Positions 59,251-64,000 of a stretch of 64,000 nt of DNA are shown here, piece after piece. Origin of the DNA: Nostoc punctiforme NIES-2108. Lineage in GTDB: Bacteria; Cyanobacteriota; Cyanobacteriia; Cyanobacteriales; Nostocaceae. Location: assembly GCA_003326195.1 (NCBI GenBank), contig LXQE01000157.1, positions 21,890 to 85,889 of the forward strand. Reading direction: 5' to 3'. The notes below the pieces were generated by a model that was given only the letters and a program-made list of their open reading frames with translations, did not search any database and was not told where the DNA came from. A program made the translations under genes and the position numbers. Every line of letters starts with the position of its first letter. The stretch's first letter is position 1.

Positions 59251-60066
59251 CGATTCATCACTTGCGCCTTTTTTCCCTTTACTGGGAATCAAGCCACGTC
59301 TTCCAGGCATCTGAGAAAGTAGAAGGAAGCGTCGCAGATGCTGCAATTCTTCGCTATCTCCTAACAATTCCAACTGTTCCAAAGCATCCTTAAAAGACAA
59401 ATCAGAACGGTAGAGAATGCGGAAGGCTTTTTTCAGCATTTGTAAATCTGCTGAGTCCATACCAGACCGTTTGAGTCCCACAAGATTGAGAGTTCGCACC
59501 CGTGCTGGATTTCCCTCCACCAGCATATATGGGGCCACATCTCGGTCAATACGTGCCATACCTCCCACCATTGCCTGTCTACCAATATGCACAAATTGAT
59601 GGACACCTAAAACTCCACTGAGCCTAGCGCGTGACTCTATATGGACATGACCAGCCAACGCCACAGAGTTAGCAATCACTACTTGGTCTTCAATGACGCA
59701 GTTATGAGCCACATGGACATAAGCCATCAACAGATTACCATCACCAATCACCGTCGCTTCACCGGCACCGGTAGCGCGGTTAATGGTAACGTACTCACGA
59801 ATCAAGTTGTTATCACCAATTTTGACCCAGGTTGGTTCTCCTACAAACTTCAGATCCTGGGGTTCCATGCCGATGGCTGCACCTGTAAAAATCTGATTTT
59901 GCGCCCCAATTTCACAAGGCCCCTCTAGCACTGCATGAGCACCGATTATTGTTTCAGGGCCCACTTTGACATGCGCTCCAATCACAGCATAGGCACCGAC
60001 TTGCACTGTATGGTGGAGTTCCGATTTCGGATGAATTACAGCAGTTGGATGAATTAGCGTTTTCAA
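59248..60066 (-). CDS. lpxA: UDP-N-acetylglucosamine acyltransferase
   Basis: A 272-residue left-handed beta-helix acyltransferase, first step of lipid A synthesis. The hexapeptide repeats run from about residue 5 to 190 (IHPTAVIHPKSELHHTVQVGAYAVIGAHVKVG...), with the LpxA block IGMEPQDLKFVGEPTWVKIGDNNLIREYVTINRAT, catalytic His in YVHVAHNCVIEDQV, and the helical C-terminus (LKRSGM). The stop codon abuts the STRR array. Confidence 0.96.
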   Translation of the reverse strand: MKTLIHPTAVIHPKSELHHTVQVGAYAVIGAHVKVGPETIIGAHAVLEGPCEIGAQNQIFTGAAIGMEPQDLKFVGEPTWVKIGDNNLIREYVTINRATGAGEATVIGDGNLLMAYVHVAHNCVIEDQVVIANSVALAGHVHIESRARLSGVLGVHQFVHIGRQAMVGGMARIDRDVAPYMLVEGNPARVRTLNLVGLKRSGMDSADLQMLKKAFRILYRSDLSFKDALEQLELLGDSEELQHLRRFLLLSQMPGRRGLIPSKGKKGASDES

Positions 60067-60377
60067 GGGTGAATCTCCAGAACTGTCTTAATAATCCAGC
60101 GCCAGGCGGGGTTTTTGAGGCAGCGCGTTACTCTGATTAAGAGAGTTGTACCGACTACCGCCCCATTGAGGCGACTGGCGTTGTTGAGTGTGAAATATTT
60201 CAGTGAACGAAAGTGTCGGGCAAAGCAAGTTAAGTGTGTTTGTGAGTGCGTCTCGTAGAGAGGGCGGCGAAAATCAAGAAATTATTCAGATGCTGTTGTG
60301 GATTTTTTTACTGTTATCCTGAAACAGGATTCAGTAGGGGCATTTCACGGCTATACCCATACCACGAAAGCAAACTT
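60067..60377. other. 311-bp gap between fabZ and lpxA
   Basis: No gene recognised. CGCCAG near 60102 and CTGGCG near 60174 are inverted, and a TCTCGTAGAGAGGGCGG repeat lies near 60251. Confidence 0.5.
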
Positions 60378-60908
60378 TTAGCTAACTAAAGAAAACATTA
60401 ATTCCCCTTCACAAGCAAGTTGACCATCAACTTCGGCACGACCTTGCATCTTACCGAAACGACGTTGTTTTACCCATAACAGTTCCACCGTCATGACTAG
60501 TTGATCCCCCGGCACAACCTGGCGACGAAAGCGAACTTTATCGATACCAGCGAAGACGAACAGCCCGCCTTCTACCGAAGACATTTGAGTTAGCACAATG
60601 CCTCCAACTTGTGCCATTGATTCAACAATTAGCACCCCTGGCATCAGTGGACGTTCAGGGAAATGTCCTTGAAAATGGGGTTCGTTGATAGTGACATTTT
60701 TAACCCCAACAGCTTTTTTACCTGGCACGTAGTCAATTATTTTGTCTACAAGTAAAAATGGGTAGCGATGGGGTAGCAATTTTTGAATTTCTTCAGATGT
60801 GAAAGTTGTTTTAATCTCAGAACTAATTGTAATCTCATTTATACCCTGTGGTTCGGTAGATGTAGGTGTAGTCGTATCGATGCTATTCACTTCAGTGAGG
60901 ATTGACAT
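60378..60908 (-). CDS. fabZ: 3-hydroxyacyl-ACP dehydratase FabZ
   Basis: About 176 residues from the ATG at 60908; a TTG 18 codons earlier is possible but the extra residues are not conserved. Hot-dog fold: LLPHRYPFLLVDKIIDYVPGKKAVGVKNVTINEPHFQGHFPERPLMPGVLIVESMAQVGG, with catalytic His (GHFP) and Glu (VESMAQ). It dehydrates 3-hydroxyacyl-ACP in fatty-acid elongation. It lies between lpxC and lpxA as in other cyanobacteria. Confidence 0.95.
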   Translation of the reverse strand: MSILTEVNSIDTTTPTSTEPQGINEITISSEIKTTFTSEEIQKLLPHRYPFLLVDKIIDYVPGKKAVGVKNVTINEPHFQGHFPERPLMPGVLIVESMAQVGGIVLTQMSSVEGGLFVFAGIDKVRFRRQVVPGDQLVMTVELLWVKQRRFGKMQGRAEVDGQLACEGELMFSLVS

Positions 60909-61000
60909 TGGCCGTGTAGTTGATTTTTTATCTAAAAGTTGAGTAGGTAGGCGTATATCCAAAGCCTTAATGATCTTGGATGGAAACTTTTAGATCGAAT

Positions 61001-61849
61001 CTAAAATCCAAAATCTAAAATTTTCTGAGCCAGTTGAATGTGTAAATTATGACTGGCTTTATACGCTAAAAAATGAGCACGAGGAAAAGTTCCTAGTAAA
61101 CTCAAATCTCCTACTAAATCCAAGATTTTATGACGGACTGGCTCATTTGCAAATCTCAACGGTGGATTTAGCCAGCCTTCTGGGCCACAAACGAGTGCAT
61201 TATCCAAACTGCCACCTTTAATTAACCCTGTTTTTTGTAAGTGTTCAATTTGATGCAGTAACCCAAAAGTACGCGCAGGAGCAATTTCCGTAGCAAAGCT
61301 AGCAGAAGCTTTTCCTAGTTCAGCGGTTAGTGACCAACTATACCATTGATTACCAATGGCGGGCAGGTCAAAATCAATACCGTAACTAAAGCGGGTTTCT
61401 GGTGCTGGCAGGGCACATACAAAGGCATCCCCTTGATAGACCCATATTGGTTCTGTAATAGCCAAGGGAACTGGGTTGTTAACGGGTTGTGAGACTAAGC
61501 CAACTTGGGCAATATTGGCTGTCCACACACTTGCTGAACCATCTAAAAGTGGAACTTCTGGGCCATCAATTTCAATCCGGGCATTATCCACGCCCAGACT
61601 CGAAAGTGCTGCCAATAAATGCTCTACCGTGCGAACATATACCTCACCCTTACCCAACTGAGTTGAGAGAACAGTGTGATTAACTGCTGCAACTTGGGCT
61701 GGAATGATCGGCAAATCCGGTAAATCCACCCGCACAAAGTAGCGTCCACTTCCAGCCTCGGCTGGTAGTATCCGCACCTGGGTATTCACACCGCTATGCA
61801 GTCCCACCCCTATTTGGGTGATTTGGGCAGCTAGAGTGTGCTGTCGCAT
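61001..61849 (-). CDS. lpxC: UDP-3-O-acyl-N-acetylglucosamine deacetylase
   Basis: A 282-residue zinc deacetylase, the committed step of lipid A synthesis. Zinc ligands are His77 (VEHLLAAL), His240 and Asp244 (RHKILDLVGD); catalytic His267 (SHNLHIQ) and Glu76 are present. The IGVGLHSG opening and DGPEVPLLDGSA are also diagnostic. It is the first lpx gene downstream of bamA on the same strand. Confidence 0.96.
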   Translation of the reverse strand: MRQHTLAAQITQIGVGLHSGVNTQVRILPAEAGSGRYFVRVDLPDLPIIPAQVAAVNHTVLSTQLGKGEVYVRTVEHLLAALSSLGVDNARIEIDGPEVPLLDGSASVWTANIAQVGLVSQPVNNPVPLAITEPIWVYQGDAFVCALPAPETRFSYGIDFDLPAIGNQWYSWSLTAELGKASASFATEIAPARTFGLLHQIEHLQKTGLIKGGSLDNALVCGPEGWLNPPLRFANEPVRHKILDLVGDLSLLGTFPRAHFLAYKASHNLHIQLAQKILDFGF

Positions 61850-61994
61850 AGCCGAAAAGTCAATATATTTCCTTTAGTATTGTTCATCGTCTGTTTTGGT
61901 AAAACCCTGATATTCCCTGAAAAATGTCATTAATCCCTTTATCGGAACAGTATTGAGGTAAATGTAACAATTAGCAAGCTAATCCAGAAAAGTT

Positions 61995-62091
61995 AATTGT
62001 CATTTGTCCTTTGTCAGTTGTCCTTCGTGATTCACTAATGACCAATGACCAATGACCAATGACCAATGACCAATGACCACTGACCAATGAC
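61995..62091. repeat. STRR arrays (TTGTCCT and GACCAAT) forming a hairpin
   Basis: GTCATTTGTCCTTTGTCAGTT-like heptamers (about 62000-62025) are followed by at least seven ATGACCA heptamers (62037-62091) just after the bamA stop. Confidence 0.92.
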
Positions 62092-62094
62092 AAA

Positions 62095-64000
62095 TTAAAA
62101 TCTTTCGCCAATCCCGAAATTAATCCGGCTATCACCATCATCGTTGATACCGTAATCAATCCGAATTGGCCCCAGTGGAGACTGGACGCGAACGCCAAGA
62201 CCATAACCATAGCCACTGCCATTTTTGTTCAACACTTCAGCAGCCCTAGTACTAGTTCCCAGGTCGCTGCCGAGATCAAAAAATAGTGCGCCGCTGACTA
62301 CTGAAAAAACTGGAAACCGATACTCAACTGATGCTTGCACATAAGAGCGTCCACTACCTAATGCTCCTTCTTCATAACCCCGAACGGAGTTGCTACCCCC
62401 AAGAGTAAAAGCTTCGTAGGGAGGCAAGTCACCGAGGATTGTTCCTGCTTGCAGGTTAAATGCTAAAGTTTGTGCCCCTTTGCTGAGGCTAATCAGCTTA
62501 ATGGGTAAATATTGGCTGTAGCTACCCCGAAATCTGGTGAGAAGAATGTTTCCTAGTCCCACAGGTACTGATTGATCGACTCCAAAGCGGAGATAAGAAC
62601 CACTAGTGGGTTGGAGGGGGTTATTACGGAGATCGCGCTGTGCCCCCACTTGCAACAGTAGTAAATCGTCTTGCCCGTTGCTAGAGAGGGTCAGCGGAAT
62701 TTCATCACTGAGGCGGTTTCCAGTATCATCATCAAATACCGCTCCTGTTTTTCTCAGATTGCCATCACTATCACGGGCGGAAACTCGTTGATACTGTAAA
62801 CCCGCTGAGGCAGTCCAGACAGAAGTTTTATAAGGATTGGCAGACAAGGGACGGGTAAAGGTGACACCGCCACCTACACGGAGAATCCGGGGGCGATCCT
62901 GAGAATCTACATCAGTGGGATTACCTGGATTAAACGTCCTAATGTCTTCATCTTGACCATCGAAAATCAACGAAATAGAACTGCGACGGAAAATATTGGT
63001 TGTGTAGGAAGTCCGGTAAGGATCTCCTGCGATCCAGGGGTCAGTATACCGCACGTCAAACAGCAGTTCCCGTTCTCCCACCTGTATTTCTGTTCCCAGT
63101 TTTTGGTTCCTACCGTTCAGGTTTTGTTGTTGATAGCTAACTGTTCCAAAAAGTCCGCTAGCAGAACTAATCCCTGCCCCAGCCGCAATAGAACCGCTGC
63201 TGCGTTCAGCTACATTCACTACTACATCCACCTTGCTGGGGTCAGTACCAGGGTCAAGGGACACATTCACATCTTCAAACAGTCCCAGTCCATACACGCG
63301 CTGTAGGTCTTTTTGCACTGTGTTGCGATTGAATACTTGTCCTGGCTTCAACTCCACTTCTCGGGTAATGATGTACTCCTGTGTCCGTCCGCGAATTGGT
63401 TGTCCCTTTTCGTCTGTTTCCTGACCATCTTTATTGCGGAACCGGACTCTAATGTTTTCTACTACCCCTTCTGCTACTTGTAAGGTAACAACTCCGCTTT
63501 CAGAGACTTGTGGCGCTCCAATCACGTTGGCTAGGACGTAACCTTGGTCTTGATACCGCTTGTTTAACTGCTTGATGCCCTCTTGCAAGTCACGCAAATT
63601 GAGAATTTTGCCATACTGCTCCCGAAAGACTTCATCCACAGTGTTAGCTGGTAGTACAGAAGCGACACCAGTGCCAGGATTGGCTTGCACTTCTACTTTA
63701 CTGAGGACGGGGTTAGGCTGGACAACAAAGCTAACTCGCACTCCCAAGGGGGTATCTTCTGGCGCTGCTTGGACGTTGGAGAAGAAGCCAGTACCAAAGA
63801 TGGCGTTAATATCTTCTTGCAGTTGGCTGCGGGTGGTTGTTTGTCCTGGTTGGGTACGAATTACTCTGTAAACTTGGCTTTCCAGTTCTGGTGATAGTTG
63901 GCCAGCCTGGGATCTAACTACTACTTCCGATACCAGTACGCGGGGATCATTGGCTTCTGGGGCTGTGTTGGGTTGAGTATTGCCCGGAGTTGTCGGTGGG
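62095..64000 (-). CDS. bamA: Outer-membrane assembly protein BamA/Omp85 (5' end outside window)
   Basis: The frame is open from the window's right edge to TAA at 62095, giving at least 635 residues. The visible N-terminal part contains two or three POTRA domains (VLVSEVVVRSQAGQLSPELESQVYRVIRT..., LRDLQEGIKQLNKRYQDQGYVLANVIG, YIITREVELKPGQVFNRNTVQKDLQRVYGLGLFEDV). The barrel follows, with the L6 region VRGYEEG (QVRGY-type), and ends in GIGERF with terminal Phe. It folds and inserts outer-membrane proteins. It heads the bamA-lpxC-fabZ-lpxA-lpxB order of cyanobacteria. Confidence 0.95.
   Translation of the reverse strand, partial: PPTTPGNTQPNTAPEANDPRVLVSEVVVRSQAGQLSPELESQVYRVIRTQPGQTTTRSQLQEDINAIFGTGFFSNVQAAPEDTPLGVRVSFVVQPNPVLSKVEVQANPGTGVASVLPANTVDEVFREQYGKILNLRDLQEGIKQLNKRYQDQGYVLANVIGAPQVSESGVVTLQVAEGVVENIRVRFRNKDGQETDEKGQPIRGRTQEYIITREVELKPGQVFNRNTVQKDLQRVYGLGLFEDVNVSLDPGTDPSKVDVVVNVAERSSGSIAAGAGISSASGLFGTVSYQQQNLNGRNQKLGTEIQVGERELLFDVRYTDPWIAGDPYRTSYTTNIFRRSSISLIFDGQDEDIRTFNPGNPTDVDSQDRPRILRVGGGVTFTRPLSANPYKTSVWTASAGLQYQRVSARDSDGNLRKTGAVFDDDTGNRLSDEIPLTLSSNGQDDLLLLQVGAQRDLRNNPLQPTSGSYLRFGVDQSVPVGLGNILLTRFRGSYSQYLPIKLISLSKGAQTLAFNLQAGTILGDLPPYEAFTLGGSNSVRGYEEGALGSGRSYVQASVEYRFPVFSVVSGALFFDLGSDLGTSTRAAEVLNKNGSGYGYGLGVRVQSPLGPIRIDYGINDDGDSRINFGIGERF

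Overview
The window is a chromosomal segment of a filamentous, Nostoc-like cyanobacterium. The evidence is frequent GCGATCGC (HIP1) palindromes, many heptameric tandem repeats (STRRs) and small inverted-repeat elements between genes, an SLH-OprB porin, an ethylene-receptor-like sensor, and the cyanobacterial order bamA-lpxC-fabZ-lpxA-lpxB at the right edge. No rRNA, tRNA or CRISPR array was recognised.

Left third (402-18450). This is a carbohydrate island around a LacI-family regulator. Reading leftwards (minus strand) from the regulator are a gluconokinase, an unknown small protein, a myo-inositol oxygenase, two paralogous sugar-binding lipoproteins, a ribose/inositol-type ABC ATPase and permease, an MFS sugar porter, an IolW-type scyllo-inositol dehydrogenase and an OprB-type porin. 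Reading rightwards are the regulator, glucuronate isomerase (UxaC), an SDR-type D-mannonate oxidoreductase and a LarA-superfamily protein. Together they spell out a route: inositol uptake, myo-inositol to D-glucuronate (MIOX), D-fructuronate (UxaC), D-mannonate (UxuB type), D-gluconate (LarA-like 2-epimerase), 6-phosphogluconate (GntK), then the oxidative pentose phosphate pathway. No mannonate dehydratase or KDG enzymes are present in the window. Three TGCACA-N2-TGTGCA palindromes, two before the MIOX gene and one on the regulator promoter, look like the operators. This is the main discovery candidate.

Middle (18646-39970). Mostly housekeeping and signalling genes: tmk, an ethylene-binding-like/PAS/GGDEF protein whose EAL domain is cut off by a stop codon, a zinc-ribbon PP2C phosphatase carrying an in-frame insertion of intergenic repeat, NfeD plus an SPFH protein, a Fur-family regulator, purS/purQ, a DUF937 protein, cardiolipin synthase with an EEP-family hydrolase, a GST, a LysR regulator, a transaldolase-like enzyme and ribokinase. 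Scattered among them are toxin-antitoxin genes (one toxin frameshifted), an Uma2 nuclease and a histidine-kinase remnant.

Right third (40008-64000). A 1274-residue nuclease-STAND NTPase that looks like an anti-phage protein, a cysteine desulfurase, a secreted PLD protein with EF-hand-like and helix-hairpin-helix parts, a glycosyltransferase, an FHA-flavoprotein beside an FHA-zinc-ribbon protein, endonuclease V, a pair of duplicated genes (the second interrupted by a stop), orphan antitoxins, a Tat-exported aldo/keto reductase, a lone C5 DNA methyltransferase overlapping lpxB, then the lipid A/BamA block running off the edge.
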